A program made the translations under genes and the position numbers. From assembly GCF_019443085.1 (NCBI RefSeq), contig NZ_JAHZIL010000003.1:1-64000 (forward strand): DNA of 64,000 nt, given 5' to 3'. This stretch comes from Marinobacter sp. F4218. Its GTDB lineage: Bacteria; Pseudomonadota; Gammaproteobacteria; Pseudomonadales; Oleiphilaceae. The notes below the pieces were generated by a model. It was not told the origin of the DNA and made no database searches. It worked only from the letters and a program-made list of their open reading frames with translations. Position 1 is the first letter of the stretch; every line of letters starts with the position of its first letter. Positions 38,288 through 48,320 of the stretch are shown here, piece by piece.

Positions 38288-38875
38288 ATGCCGTCACACA
38301 ATACGCCCAGCGAACCGGTGGAGTATACCTCCGAACGCCGGGATTTCTTCCGTATCGAAGATCGAATCGGCCTGGAAATCCGAAGGCTTCCATCGCAAGC
38401 ATCGCCCGAGGAAGGCGCCTTTGACGGCGACCACCTTGAAAGTCTGAAAGCCGAGTTCCGTCGACTGGATCAGGACATAAGGACCCAGCTTGCCAGCCTC
38501 GCTGAACGAGACCGCCTTTTGACAGGATTGATCAAGTCCCTGAATGGCAAGCTGGATACGCTTGCGCGCATTATGGCCTTTGAGCAAAATCCGTTGCAAC
38601 CGGAAGACTGGCGGGAGGTAACCCTGAGTGAGGGCGGGCTGGCCTTTTCCTGCGCCCCTCCGCTTTGGGCGATCGGTGATCGCCTTGCCATTCGCATGAC
38701 TTTGCCCCCGGAGCTATTCCAGCCACAGGCGATCGCCCAGGTGATTGACGTGCAGCCCGACAACACTGGCGGCACAAGGGTCCATACCGAGTTCGAACGC
38801 ATTCAGGACAGTGACCGCCAGCAGATTGTGCGGCATGTGATGCGCTGGCAGATTCGGCAGCGGCAAAAAGAGTAA
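38288..38875 (+). CDS. PilZ-like protein with a helical insert
   Basis: The 195-residue soluble protein contains ERRDFFRIED near residue 17, the RRxxxR half of a PilZ motif, and TLSEGGLAF near 115, in the place of (D/N)xSxxG. Between them is a long charged helical stretch (about 45-95, with DHLESLKAEFRRLDQDIR and heptad-like Leu spacing). The C-terminal beta part ends in a basic helix. Such helix-inserted PilZ domains are known from Xanthomonas as tetramers that do not bind cyclic di-GMP. The ATG at 38288 follows GGAGCCAGG. It is divergent from lolC. Confidence 0.8.
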   Translation: MPSHNTPSEPVEYTSERRDFFRIEDRIGLEIRRLPSQASPEEGAFDGDHLESLKAEFRRLDQDIRTQLASLAERDRLLTGLIKSLNGKLDTLARIMAFEQNPLQPEDWREVTLSEGGLAFSCAPPLWAIGDRLAIRMTLPPELFQPQAIAQVIDVQPDNTGGTRVHTEFERIQDSDRQQIVRHVMRWQIRQRQKE

Positions 38876-38983
38876 GCTTTGGAAAAACAGGTGACTTTTG
38901 CCTGTTCTTTTAAGATATTACGCTTTATCCATGTCCTTCCGAACGAACCCCGGGAGGTACCAGGCATTAATGGAGATCACGCA

Positions 38984-39286
38984 ATGAGAAAAAACAGAAT
39001 AATACTCGGCACCCTGGCTCTGGCAGCAGCACTTACCCTCGCGCCGGCGAGCGGCCTGTTAGCCGAACAGCTCAGTATTCCGGTGGGTTCGCAGGCCGAT
39101 CGCGAATTCGTCAGCACCCCGGAAACCGGTATGAGCCAGGATGCCGTCCGGGCGACCTGGGGTGAACCGCTTGAGGTGATGGGCCCCGTGGGCGAGCCAC
39201 CCATCACTCAATGGCATTACCGGAACTTCATCGTTTACTTTGAGCACGACCGGGTGCTCCATGCCGTGCTCAAGCCCAATCGCTGA
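38984..39286 (+). CDS. Small exported protein, function unknown
   Basis: The 100-residue product has a clear Sec signal peptide (MRKNRII, then a Leu/Ala-rich core, cleavage probably after LLA near residue 28). The mature part is small and contains SQDAVRATWGEPLEVMGPVG and ITQWHYRNFIVYFEHDRV. This pattern (a helix then WGEP, then a Tyr-rich strand) recalls the SmpA/OmlA (BamE-like) fold, but I cannot confirm it. There is no lipobox Cys, so a soluble periplasmic protein is likely. GGAG lies eight bases before the ATG. Confidence 0.8.
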   Translation: MRKNRIILGTLALAAALTLAPASGLLAEQLSIPVGSQADREFVSTPETGMSQDAVRATWGEPLEVMGPVGEPPITQWHYRNFIVYFEHDRVLHAVLKPNR

Positions 39287-39397
39287 GCGGTAACAAAAAA
39301 CAACACCTGGCAACTAGCAAATTCCCGGCACAGACCCTGACGCTGCGCCCCACCGTTAGTTAGAATGGCGGCTTTTACGACTCAAGGTGACTGTAAA

Positions 39398-40450
39398 GTG
39401 ACATCCAGACGTGTGTTGCCCGCTGAATGGGCTCCGCAAAGTGCAGTAATGCTGACCTGGCCCCACCCGGGAACCGACTGGGCCGACGTCCTGGACCAGG
39501 TGGAGCCGGTTTTTACAGACATTGCCAAGGCCGTCCTGCGCTTCGAGCACTTGCTCATCAGCTGCGAACACGTTGTCCGGGTCCAGGAACTGGAGCGGTT
39601 TCTTAACAGCTATGCTGAGGAACACGGATTCCCCGGCCGGGTTATCGCCGTTCCAGCGCCGGCAAATGACACCTGGGCAAGGGATCATGGCCCCCTGACG
39701 GTGCAGACCGAAGACGGCCTCGCGCTCCTCGACTTTCGCTTCAATGCCTGGGGCGGCAAGTTCCAGTGGGAAAAGGACGATGCCCTCAACCGGCACCTGG
39801 CCAACGCCGGCGCCTTTGGAGCAACGCCTCTCCAGCCGGTCGACTTCGTACTGGAAGGCGGTTCGATTGAATCCGATGGCCAAGGCACCATTCTCACCAC
39901 GAGCGAATGCCTGCTGACTCCAACCCGTAACCCCTCCCAGGACCGGACAGCCATCGAACGCCTCTTGGCCGAGATGCTTGGGGCAGATCGCGTTCTCTGG
40001 CTGAATCATGGCTATCTTGCCGGAGACGACACCGACAGTCATATAGACACGCTGGCCCGCTTCTGTGCGCCGGACCATATCTGTTACGTCGCCTGTTCCG
40101 ATGCTGCGGATGAACACTACAGCGCCCTGGCCGCCATGGAAGAGGAGTTGCAGGAATTCCACCAGCGTGATGGCAGCGCCTACAGACTGACGGCCCTGCC
40201 GTGGCCTGATCCGATCTACGACGAGGATGGCAATCGCCTCCCCGCGACCTACGCCAATTTCCTGATTATTAACGGCGCGGTACTGGTGCCCACCTACGGG
40301 GTCGGTCAGGATGCCGAGGCCATCAACGTCCTCAAACAGGTGTTTCCGGATCGTGAAATCGTCCCCATCGACTGCCGGCCACTGATTCTCCAGCACGGGA
40401 GCCTCCATTGCGTCACCATGCAGATTCCGGCAGGAGTAGTCTCTCCATGA
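39398..40450 (+). CDS. aguA: Agmatine deiminase
   Basis: It converts agmatine to N-carbamoylputrescine and ammonia. The 350-residue product belongs to the peptidyl-arginine deiminase superfamily: LTWPHPGTDW near the N-terminus, NDTWARDHGPLTVQ, LEGGSIESDGQGTILTT, and catalytic Cys in LQHGSLHCVTMQIP near the C-terminus. I place the start at the GTG at 39398 because AAGGTGA precedes it by seven bases; the longer frame adds 11 codons without a ribosome site. It overlaps aguB by four bases. Confidence 0.96.
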   Translation: MTSRRVLPAEWAPQSAVMLTWPHPGTDWADVLDQVEPVFTDIAKAVLRFEHLLISCEHVVRVQELERFLNSYAEEHGFPGRVIAVPAPANDTWARDHGPLTVQTEDGLALLDFRFNAWGGKFQWEKDDALNRHLANAGAFGATPLQPVDFVLEGGSIESDGQGTILTTSECLLTPTRNPSQDRTAIERLLAEMLGADRVLWLNHGYLAGDDTDSHIDTLARFCAPDHICYVACSDAADEHYSALAAMEEELQEFHQRDGSAYRLTALPWPDPIYDEDGNRLPATYANFLIINGAVLVPTYGVGQDAEAINVLKQVFPDREIVPIDCRPLILQHGSLHCVTMQIPAGVVSP

Positions 40451-41370
40451 GCAGCATCGCCACCCCCCGATTCCTTAACCTGGCTGCGGTCCAGCAGGCC
40501 TGCACTGACGATAAGACCGCCAGCCTCGCCACAACCGAAAAGCTTGTGAGGGAGGCAGCTACCAACGGTGCGGAACTGGTTGTCCTGCAGGAACTTCACG
40601 CCACCCTGTATTTCTGCCAGACCGAAGACACCGAAGTTTTCGAACTGGCCGAACCCATTCCCGGGCCAACCAGCCAGAGGCTTTCCGATCTCGCGCGGGA
40701 ACTGGGCATCGTCCTAGTTGGTTCCATTTTCGAGCGTCGGATGAACGGTGTTTATCACAACACCGCGGTCGTCTTTGAGAAGGACGGATCCCTCGCCGGC
40801 CTTTACCGTAAAATGCACATCCCGGACGACCCGGGGTTCTACGAAAAGTTTTACTTCACGCCGGGCGATGCCCAGTTCAACGACGGGCGCAGTGGTTTTA
40901 CACCAATCAACACGTCCGTTGGCAAGTTGGGGGTACTGGTGTGCTGGGATCAGTGGTATCCCGAAGCCGCTCGACTGATGGCGCTGGCCGGTGCCGAGAT
41001 CCTCATTTATCCAACGGCCATTGGCTGGGATGTGACAGACGACCCGGAAGAACAGGCGCGACAGTTAGAGGCCTGGGTAACCGTTCAGCGGGGACATGCC
41101 GTCGCTAACAACCTCCCGGTGGTTGCCCCGAACCGCGTCGGAACAGAACCGGACCCCTCCAAACAATCAGACGGCATCCGTTTCTGGGGCAACAGCTTCA
41201 TCTGTGGCCCACAGGGCGAATTCCTTGCCCGCGCCGACGAAGAAAGCGAGTGCATTCTGGCCACCACGCTCGACCGAACCCGCAGTGAATCGATTCGCCG
41301 TATCTGGCCGTATCTGAGAGACCGTCGTATCGACGCCTACGGCGACATTCTCAAACGCGTGAGGGACTGA
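40447..41370 (+). CDS. aguB: N-carbamoylputrescine amidase
   Basis: It hydrolyses N-carbamoylputrescine to putrescine, completing the agmatine route with AguA. The 307-residue nitrilase-superfamily protein shows the Glu-Lys-Cys triad: Glu in VVLQELHAT, Lys in LYRKMHIPDDPGFYEKFYF, Cys in GVLVCWDQWYPEAARL. It begins at an ATG overlapping the aguA stop (ATGA). No AguR-type regulator or speA gene is adjacent. Confidence 0.97.
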   Translation: MSSIATPRFLNLAAVQQACTDDKTASLATTEKLVREAATNGAELVVLQELHATLYFCQTEDTEVFELAEPIPGPTSQRLSDLARELGIVLVGSIFERRMNGVYHNTAVVFEKDGSLAGLYRKMHIPDDPGFYEKFYFTPGDAQFNDGRSGFTPINTSVGKLGVLVCWDQWYPEAARLMALAGAEILIYPTAIGWDVTDDPEEQARQLEAWVTVQRGHAVANNLPVVAPNRVGTEPDPSKQSDGIRFWGNSFICGPQGEFLARADEESECILATTLDRTRSESIRRIWPYLRDRRIDAYGDILKRVRD

Positions 41371-41377
41371 CCCCATA

Positions 41378-42289
41378 ATGAAAAAACTGGTCGACTCCGT
41401 TGTCAGTGAACTGAACCAGATACTGTTAGGCAAGGAACAACAGGTGCGCCTGGCTCTCTGCGGCCTGTTGGCAAGAGGTCACCTACTGATCGAAGACATT
41501 CCCGGCATGGGCAAGACCACCCTCTCCCACGCGCTTGCCAAAATCATGGGATTGTCCTATCAGCGCATCCAATTTACGAACGACCTGTTGCCGGCCGATG
41601 TACTCGGTTACTCCATGTACGACAAGGAAGCGGGCAGCCTGGTTTTTCATCCGGGCCCGATTTTCGCGCAGATTGTCCTTGCTGACGAGATAAACCGGGC
41701 CTCGCCCCGGACCCAGAGCGCGCTGCTTGAGGCCATGGAAGAAAGACAGGTGTCCATCGAGGGACAGACCCGACCTCTGCCACATCCGTTTTTCGTCATC
41801 GCGACGCAAAACCCCATAGAACAGGGCGGCACCTTTCCCTTACCGGAATCCCAGCTTGACCGTTTCCTGATGCGACTGCGCCTCGGATATCCGGATCCAA
41901 GAGCGGAACGGGAGCTGCTCGAGGGCGAAGACCGACGAGCCATGACGGAACGACTGCAGGCACTCCTGCCCCACGAGGAATTGACCACACTCCAGGAGGC
42001 TGTCAACCGCGTGAAGGCCAGCCCTGCCCTGCTCGACTATGTTCAGCGTCTGCTGGAACAGAGCCGCCGCATGCCAGGACTGCTCTATGGCCTGTCACCC
42101 CGGGCCGGGCTGGGCCTGCTGAGGGCCGCGAAGGCCTGGGCTCTCATGGAAGGGCGTCATCATGTGCTGCCCGATGACATCCAGACCGTGTTTCCTGCGG
42201 TGGCTGAGCATCGCCTTGAGCAGGGAGAGTCCGGCAAGAGCACGGAGCGGGTCCGGCAGCTCCTCGCGACGGTTTCCGTCCTTGAATAA
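41378..42289 (+). CDS. MoxR-family AAA+ ATPase
   Basis: The 303-residue product has Walker A IEDIPGMGKTTLSHAL, Walker B LADEINRASPRTQSALLEAMEERQVS, sensor 1 IATQNPIEQGGTFPLPESQLDRF, and the C-terminal lid with LSPRAGLGLLRAAKAWA. MoxR proteins act as chaperone-like ATPases, usually encoded with DUF58 and transglutaminase-like genes. Those partners are absent here: trxB follows after 139 nt. It is 7 nt downstream of aguB. Confidence 0.95.
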   Translation: MKKLVDSVVSELNQILLGKEQQVRLALCGLLARGHLLIEDIPGMGKTTLSHALAKIMGLSYQRIQFTNDLLPADVLGYSMYDKEAGSLVFHPGPIFAQIVLADEINRASPRTQSALLEAMEERQVSIEGQTRPLPHPFFVIATQNPIEQGGTFPLPESQLDRFLMRLRLGYPDPRAERELLEGEDRRAMTERLQALLPHEELTTLQEAVNRVKASPALLDYVQRLLEQSRRMPGLLYGLSPRAGLGLLRAAKAWALMEGRHHVLPDDIQTVFPAVAEHRLEQGESGKSTERVRQLLATVSVLE

Positions 42290-42293
42290 ATAG

Positions 42294-43382
<1,089 letters not shown>

Positions 43383-43493
43383 ACTAAACTGGCGCAGACA
43401 ACTCAATAGTTTGCGGCGGCCGTCGGGAGTCACTACCTGACGGCCAATATCACCAAGCGAAGCACTGCAGGCAAACTGCGACATTGGAGCCGG

Positions 43494-44207
43494 ATGACCT
43501 CACTACCCTGGCTTGACCCGGAACAACTCTGGTTCCCGCCCGCGGATGAAGCACTGGACGATCCTGACGGCTTGCTGGCGCTGGGCGGCGACCTGTCTAC
43601 TGAACGACTCCTTCTTGCCTACAGAAACGGCATCTTTCCCTGGTACAGCGATGACCAACCGATTCTCTGGTGGTCCCCGGACCCCCGCTGCGTCCTCGTT
43701 CCTCACGACATCCATGTCTCCCGCAGTTTGCGGCGCACGCTGAATCAAGGGCGGTTCAGCGTCACGGCAGACCAGGCGTTTGGTCGCATCATCCGATTGT
43801 GCGCAACAACACGGGCTGAAGGCACATGGATCACGGAGGACATGATCGCCAGCTACTCCGAGCTTCACAGGCAGGGGTACGCCCACTCGATCGAGGTATG
43901 GAACCGCGCCGGGGAGCTGGCCGGAGGCATGTACGGACTGGCCATTGGCCAGTGTTTTTTCGGCGAATCCATGTTTTCGCTCGAAACCAACGCGTCAAAG
44001 GTCCTGATGGTTCACCTTGCCAATCAGCTCAGGGAATGGGACTACAAAATGATGGACTGCCAGGTGGAGAGCCGTCATCTGCTCACGATGGGCGCCCGTA
44101 GTATTCCCAGAAGCGAGTTTTTATCTATACTCAGGGCATGTGTGGGTAGTGAGCCGGCCCGACACAACTGGACATTTAACTGGCGATGGTCTGGTCCGGA
44201 GGTTTGA
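43494..44207 (+). CDS. aat: Leucyl/phenylalanyl-tRNA-protein transferase
   Basis: It transfers Leu or Phe from tRNA to proteins with N-terminal Arg or Lys, marking them for ClpS-ClpAP. The 237-residue product shows WFPPADEALDDPDGLLALGGDLS, RNGIFPWYSDDQPILWWSPDPR and GGMYGLAIGQCFFGESMFS, all family hallmarks. GGAG lies before the ATG. The next gene, bpt, begins at the base after its stop codon. Confidence 0.98.
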   Translation: MTSLPWLDPEQLWFPPADEALDDPDGLLALGGDLSTERLLLAYRNGIFPWYSDDQPILWWSPDPRCVLVPHDIHVSRSLRRTLNQGRFSVTADQAFGRIIRLCATTRAEGTWITEDMIASYSELHRQGYAHSIEVWNRAGELAGGMYGLAIGQCFFGESMFSLETNASKVLMVHLANQLREWDYKMMDCQVESRHLLTMGARSIPRSEFLSILRACVGSEPARHNWTFNWRWSGPEV

Positions 44208-44921
44208 ATGAGCAATCTGAGAACATTGGTGTTCTTCGCAACGCCACCTCATGACTGCAGCTACCTCCCGGACCGGGAAGCGACCACGATGTTTGTCGAT
44301 CCGAGGGCCCATATAGACAAGAAGCTTTATAGCCAGCTGACTGCCCTCGGCTTCCGCCGCAGTGGTTCCCATTACTATCGGCCCCACTGCGAAAGCTGCA
44401 ATGCCTGTATTCCGGTTCGCCTGAGGGTGGACGACTTCGAACCCGACAGAAACCAGAAACGTGTGGTACGGAAGAATCAGGACCTCGAACTAAATCTGGT
44501 GCCGGCCAGCTTTAGCGAACAGCATTACCGGCTTTATAGCGAATACATTGAGCAACGCCATAAGGACGGTGATATGTACCCGCCGTCGAGGGAACAGTTC
44601 ATCTCGTTTCTTGTGGATGGCGCCACGGATTCGTGGTTTCTGGAAATTCGGCTGGAGAACGAGCTGGTCGGCCTCGCCGCCATCGACATGCTCGACGATG
44701 GCCTTTCCGCCATCTATACCGTTTTCAAGCCGGCACTCCAGCACCGGAGCCTCGGCACTTACGCTATCCTCTGGCAAATAGACGAGGCAAAACGTAGGGG
44801 GTTGCCCCACCTGTACCTGGGGTACTGGATCCGCGAGTGCCGGAAAATGAACTACAAGACCCGCTTCAAACCTATCGAGGCGCTGCGCGATGGGCACTGG
44901 CGGATCATTGATTTGAACTGA
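44208..44921 (+). CDS. bpt: Aspartate/glutamate leucyltransferase (Bpt, arginyltransferase family)
   Basis: Bacterial Bpt adds Leu to proteins with N-terminal Asp or Glu, another way into the N-degron pathway. The 237-residue product has the N-terminal ATE domain with CSYLPDREATTMFVDP and the Cys-rich HCESCNACIPVRL, and the C-terminal domain with YLGYWIRECRKMNYKTRFKP. Many databases call such proteins arginyl-tRNA transferases; the leucyl activity is known for the bacterial subgroup. GGAGG precedes the ATG. Confidence 0.97.
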   Translation: MSNLRTLVFFATPPHDCSYLPDREATTMFVDPRAHIDKKLYSQLTALGFRRSGSHYYRPHCESCNACIPVRLRVDDFEPDRNQKRVVRKNQDLELNLVPASFSEQHYRLYSEYIEQRHKDGDMYPPSREQFISFLVDGATDSWFLEIRLENELVGLAAIDMLDDGLSAIYTVFKPALQHRSLGTYAILWQIDEAKRRGLPHLYLGYWIRECRKMNYKTRFKPIEALRDGHWRIIDLN

Positions 44922-45003
44922 CTTTTGCCAAATGCCGATAATTCAGGCAGAATTGCGCAATTTAAAATCACGAGAAGTACATTCCAAGAGAGGTTTCTAC
45001 TGA

Positions 45004-45222
45004 ATGGCGAAATCAGATGTCATTGAAATGGAAGGCGTTATTATCGACACCCTTCCAAATACCATGTTCCGTGTTGAACTCAGCAACGGCCACGTGGTGA
45101 CTGCTCATATTTCCGGAAAGATGCGTAAAAACTACATCCGTATTCTGACCGGCGACAAGGTCAAGGTTGAGCTGACTCCCTACGACCTGAGCAAGGGCCG
45201 CATTGTGTACCGCGCCCGTTAA
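45004..45222 (+). CDS. infA: Translation initiation factor IF-1
   Basis: The 72-residue OB-fold protein ([19 protein letters not shown], then [23 protein letters not shown]) is almost invariant across bacteria. IF-1 sits in the ribosomal A site during initiation. It has its own 82-nt upstream gap and a strong terminator 18 nt downstream. Confidence 0.99.
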   Translation: MAKSDVIEMEGVIIDTLPNTMFRVELSNGHVVTAHISGKMRKNYIRILTGDKVKVELTPYDLSKGRIVYRAR

Positions 45223-45240
45223 GGCTGCCTGACATCTGAA

Positions 45241-45267
45241 AAGCCCCGAAAATCGGGGCTTTTTTTG
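45241..45267 (+). terminator. Rho-independent terminator of infA
   Basis: AAGCCCCGA (45241-45249), loop AAA, TCGGGGCTT (45253-45261), then a T-tract to 45266: a textbook intrinsic terminator. Confidence 0.95.
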
Positions 45268-45295
45268 TTTTTACCGGTCAGAATCAGAACGGGCC

Positions 45296-45329
45296 AAAAA
45301 AAACCGCTGCCGGATTCGCAGCGGTTTTT
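45296..45329 (-). terminator. Rho-independent terminator of clpA
   Basis: On the minus strand AAACCGCTGC pairs with GCAGCGGTTT around a 7-nt loop, followed by a run of eight U. A shorter T-run on the plus strand could back up infA termination. Confidence 0.9.
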
Positions 45330-45354
45330 CTGTTGGTTATGAAAATACCGGAGA

Positions 45355-47625
45355 CTAGACGGCTTCTGCGGGCTCGTCCTCGTAATCAAACACCAGCTCG
45401 TCATCACGCAGATGGATGTAGACATCCCCACCCTTCTCGGACAGCCGGCCGAACAATATCTGTTCTGCCAGCGGACGCTTGATCTTGTCCTGAATCAGTC
45501 GCGACATCGGGCGGGCACCCATGGTTACATCGTAACCCTTGTCAGCCAACCAGACCTTGGCATCCTCATCCACGTGCAAGACAACGTGTTTCTCGTCAAG
45601 TTGCGCCTGCAACTCGGTGAGGAACTTGTCGACCACATGGGTGATGGTTGCCTTCTGCAGATCGGCAAACTGGATGATGCCATCGAGCCGGTTGCGGAAT
45701 TCCGGCGTGAAGGTCTTGGTGATGATTTCCATGCCATCCGTGCTGTGGTCCTGCTCGTTGAAACCAATTGAGCGGCGGGCCATGCTTTCAGCACCGGCAT
45801 TGGTGGTCATCACAAGGATCACGTGGCGGAAATCCGCCTTCCGGCCATTGTTGTCGGTCAGCGTACCGTGGTCCATGACCTGCAGCAGCAGATTGAACAC
45901 TTCCGGATGAGCCTTCTCGATCTCGTCCAGAAGCAGCACACAATGCGGATGCTTGTTCACTGCTTCGGTCAACAGTCCGCCCTGGTCATACCCCACGTAG
46001 CCCGGAGGTGCGCCAATGAGTCGGGACACGGTGTGCCGCTCCATGTACTCGGACATGTCGAAACGAACCAGCTCGATGCCCAGCACCTTGGCCAACTGTT
46101 TGGTGACCTCGGTCTTGCCCACGCCGGTGGGACCTGCGAACAGGAACGCACCTTCCGGTTTTTCCGGGGCCTTCAACCCAGCTCTGGCCAGCTTGATTGC
46201 CGTGGACAACGATTCAATGGCCGGATCCTGTCCAAAGACCACCATCTTGAGATCACGCTCAAGATTACGCAGCAGATCCTTGTCACTGGTGGAGACGTTC
46301 TTGGGCGGAATGCGGGCAATATTTGCAACCACATCCTCGATGTCTGACACGTCAATCGCTTTCTTCCGCTTGTTCTCCGGCTGCAGACGCTGCCGCGCTC
46401 CTGCCTCATCAATCACATCGATGGCCTTGTCCGGCAGATGGCGATCCGTAATGTATCGGTCCGCCAGTTCGGCGGCCACACGCAGGGCCTTGTCGGTATA
46501 CTTCAGGTCGTGATGCTTCTCGAAGTTCGGCTTGAGGCCCTTCAGAATCTGGTAGGTATCCTCGACACTCGGCTCGTTGACATCGATTTTCTGGAACCGT
46601 CGGGCCAACGCACTGTCCTTCTCGAAAATTCCACGGAATTCCTGGAAGGTCGTAGAGCCGATACAACGGATCTCGCCTGAGCTCAGCATGGGTTTCAGCA
46701 GGTTGGACGCATCCATAACTCCGCCGGATGCCGAGCCCGCCCCAATGATGGTGTGAATCTCATCAATGAACAGAATGGCGTGCTTTTCTTTCTTCAGCTC
46801 CGCCAACAGGCCCTTAAGCCGCTTCTCGAAGTCACCACGGTACTTGGTTCCCGCCAACAAGGCACCCAGATCCAGTGAGTACACCACCGCATCCGAGATG
46901 ATTTCAGGAACCTGGCCGTCCACGATCCGTTTTGCAAGCCCTTCGGCGATAGCCGTCTTGCCGACGCCCGCCTCACCAACCAGCAGCGGATTGTTCTTCC
47001 GCCGACGGACCAAAATCTGAACAACACGCTCAACCTCATGCTCCCGACCGATCAGCGGATCGATCCGTCCCTGACGGGCCTGCTCATTCAGGTTGGTTGC
47101 GTAGCTTTCCAGCGGCTTGGAGTGACCGCCCTCTTCGCCAGCCTCATCCGGGGCCGCCTGATCGTGGCCCTCCTGATCTTCTGCGCCCTGAACCCGGGAA
47201 ATACCGTGAGAGACAAAATTGACCACGTCAATGCGGGCAATGCTCTGCTTTTTCAGGACGTAGACCGCCTGGCTCTCTTGCTCACTGAAGATCGCCACCA
47301 GGACATTCGCCCCGGTCACTTCTTTCTTGCCGGAGGACTGGACGTGAAATACAGCCCTCTGGAGCACTCGCTGGAAGCCCAGAGTCGGCTGGGTTTCACG
47401 CTCACTGTCGTTACTGGGGATCAACGGCGTAGTGGAATCGACAAACTCCACCAGTTCCTCCTGAAGCCTCTGGAGATCCGCCCCACAGGCTTTCAGAACG
47501 CCCACAGCCGATTCATTGTCTAGCAGGGCCAACAGCAGATGCTCGACGGTCATGAATTCATGACGTTTGTCCCGGGCACTTTTGAAGGCCGTATTCAGCG
47601 TAATTTCAAGATCTTTGCTCAGCAT
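45355..47625 (-). CDS. clpA: ATP-dependent Clp protease ATP-binding subunit ClpA
   Basis: ClpA is the unfoldase that feeds substrates to ClpP. The 756-residue product has the ClpN repeats (about 1-140), first AAA+ module (Walker A GEAGVGKTAIAEGL, LLAGTKYRGDFEKRLK pore loop), and second module (Walker A GPTGVGKTEVTKQL, SEYMERHTVSRLIGAPPGYVGYDQGG). The ATG at 47625 is the conserved start MLSKDLEITL. clpP is not in the window. It lies 18 nt downstream of its adaptor clpS. Confidence 0.98.
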   Translation of the reverse strand: MLSKDLEITLNTAFKSARDKRHEFMTVEHLLLALLDNESAVGVLKACGADLQRLQEELVEFVDSTTPLIPSNDSERETQPTLGFQRVLQRAVFHVQSSGKKEVTGANVLVAIFSEQESQAVYVLKKQSIARIDVVNFVSHGISRVQGAEDQEGHDQAAPDEAGEEGGHSKPLESYATNLNEQARQGRIDPLIGREHEVERVVQILVRRRKNNPLLVGEAGVGKTAIAEGLAKRIVDGQVPEIISDAVVYSLDLGALLAGTKYRGDFEKRLKGLLAELKKEKHAILFIDEIHTIIGAGSASGGVMDASNLLKPMLSSGEIRCIGSTTFQEFRGIFEKDSALARRFQKIDVNEPSVEDTYQILKGLKPNFEKHHDLKYTDKALRVAAELADRYITDRHLPDKAIDVIDEAGARQRLQPENKRKKAIDVSDIEDVVANIARIPPKNVSTSDKDLLRNLERDLKMVVFGQDPAIESLSTAIKLARAGLKAPEKPEGAFLFAGPTGVGKTEVTKQLAKVLGIELVRFDMSEYMERHTVSRLIGAPPGYVGYDQGGLLTEAVNKHPHCVLLLDEIEKAHPEVFNLLLQVMDHGTLTDNNGRKADFRHVILVMTTNAGAESMARRSIGFNEQDHSTDGMEIITKTFTPEFRNRLDGIIQFADLQKATITHVVDKFLTELQAQLDEKHVVLHVDEDAKVWLADKGYDVTMGARPMSRLIQDKIKRPLAEQILFGRLSEKGGDVYIHLRDDELVFDYEDEPAEAV

Positions 47626-47643
47626 GGGCCACCCCAACGTCTG

Positions 47644-48006
47644 TCAGTCCGCACGTTCAATCTCGCAAAGGAGCGGATGTTCGCATTCCGAAGAATACTG
47701 GTTCACCTGTGCCGCCTTTGTTTCTGCGATGTCTCGGGTATACACCCCACATACGGCTTTTCCCTGCGTATGGACGAGCAGCATCACCTGCGTCGCCTTC
47801 TCTTCGTTCATAGCGAAGAACTTCATCAAAACGTCCACTACAAAATCCATGGGCGTGTAATCATCGTTCAGTAGCACCACGCGATACCTCGCCGGATGCT
47901 TCAGGGCGGTTTTTTCGGGCGCAACGCTGAGATCGTCATGTCGTCCCGGTTGTTCGTCCTCCCCTTGATTAAATACTAGTAGAGAATCTTCGATAGTCCG
48001 CATCAT
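47644..48006 (-). CDS. clpS: ClpS adaptor protein
   Basis: ClpS recognises proteins with N-terminal Leu, Phe, Trp or Tyr and hands them to ClpA. The 120-residue product has a flexible N-terminal arm and the core [21 protein letters not shown], where the Asn-Asp pair lines the N-degron pocket, plus the [20 protein letters not shown] segment. It is divergent from cspD, a widely conserved arrangement. Confidence 0.98.
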   Translation of the reverse strand: MMRTIEDSLLVFNQGEDEQPGRHDDLSVAPEKTALKHPARYRVVLLNDDYTPMDFVVDVLMKFFAMNEEKATQVMLLVHTQGKAVCGVYTRDIAETKAAQVNQYSSECEHPLLCEIERAD

Positions 48007-48320
48007 TCTTTACCGGTTTATCGGTGCCCTTGCCTAAATGTGGTTGTCTGTCCCCGTGTTTTCAAGCGCAGCCGAAAAACCGGGCGTGAGGTATTTATCA
48101 ATACGAGCATGATACCGGTTCCGGACCGGGTTCAACCACACATTCCGGTAATAGAAACTATTGACTCAACGCCTCGATTGGTCGAAAGTTAACTGGCATT
48201 GTTAAACAATGTAAATTCATGCGAGCTTTATGTAACAGGACCCGCGTCGAGTCTTTACCGACCGGAATGCGCACAGCACCAATAATATAGTGTGACAGCA
48301 CATGGACAGGGGAGTTCATC
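48007..48320. promoter_or_regulatory. clpS-cspD divergent intergenic region
   Basis: This 314-nt gap has no convincing gene. It contains an inverted repeat, CATTGTT and AACAATG separated by one A (48197-48211), in A/T-rich sequence. Near cspD there is a possible -10 TATAGT (48286-48291) without a clear -35. GGGGAG lies six bases before the cspD ATG. The regulator using the repeat is unknown. Confidence 0.4.
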
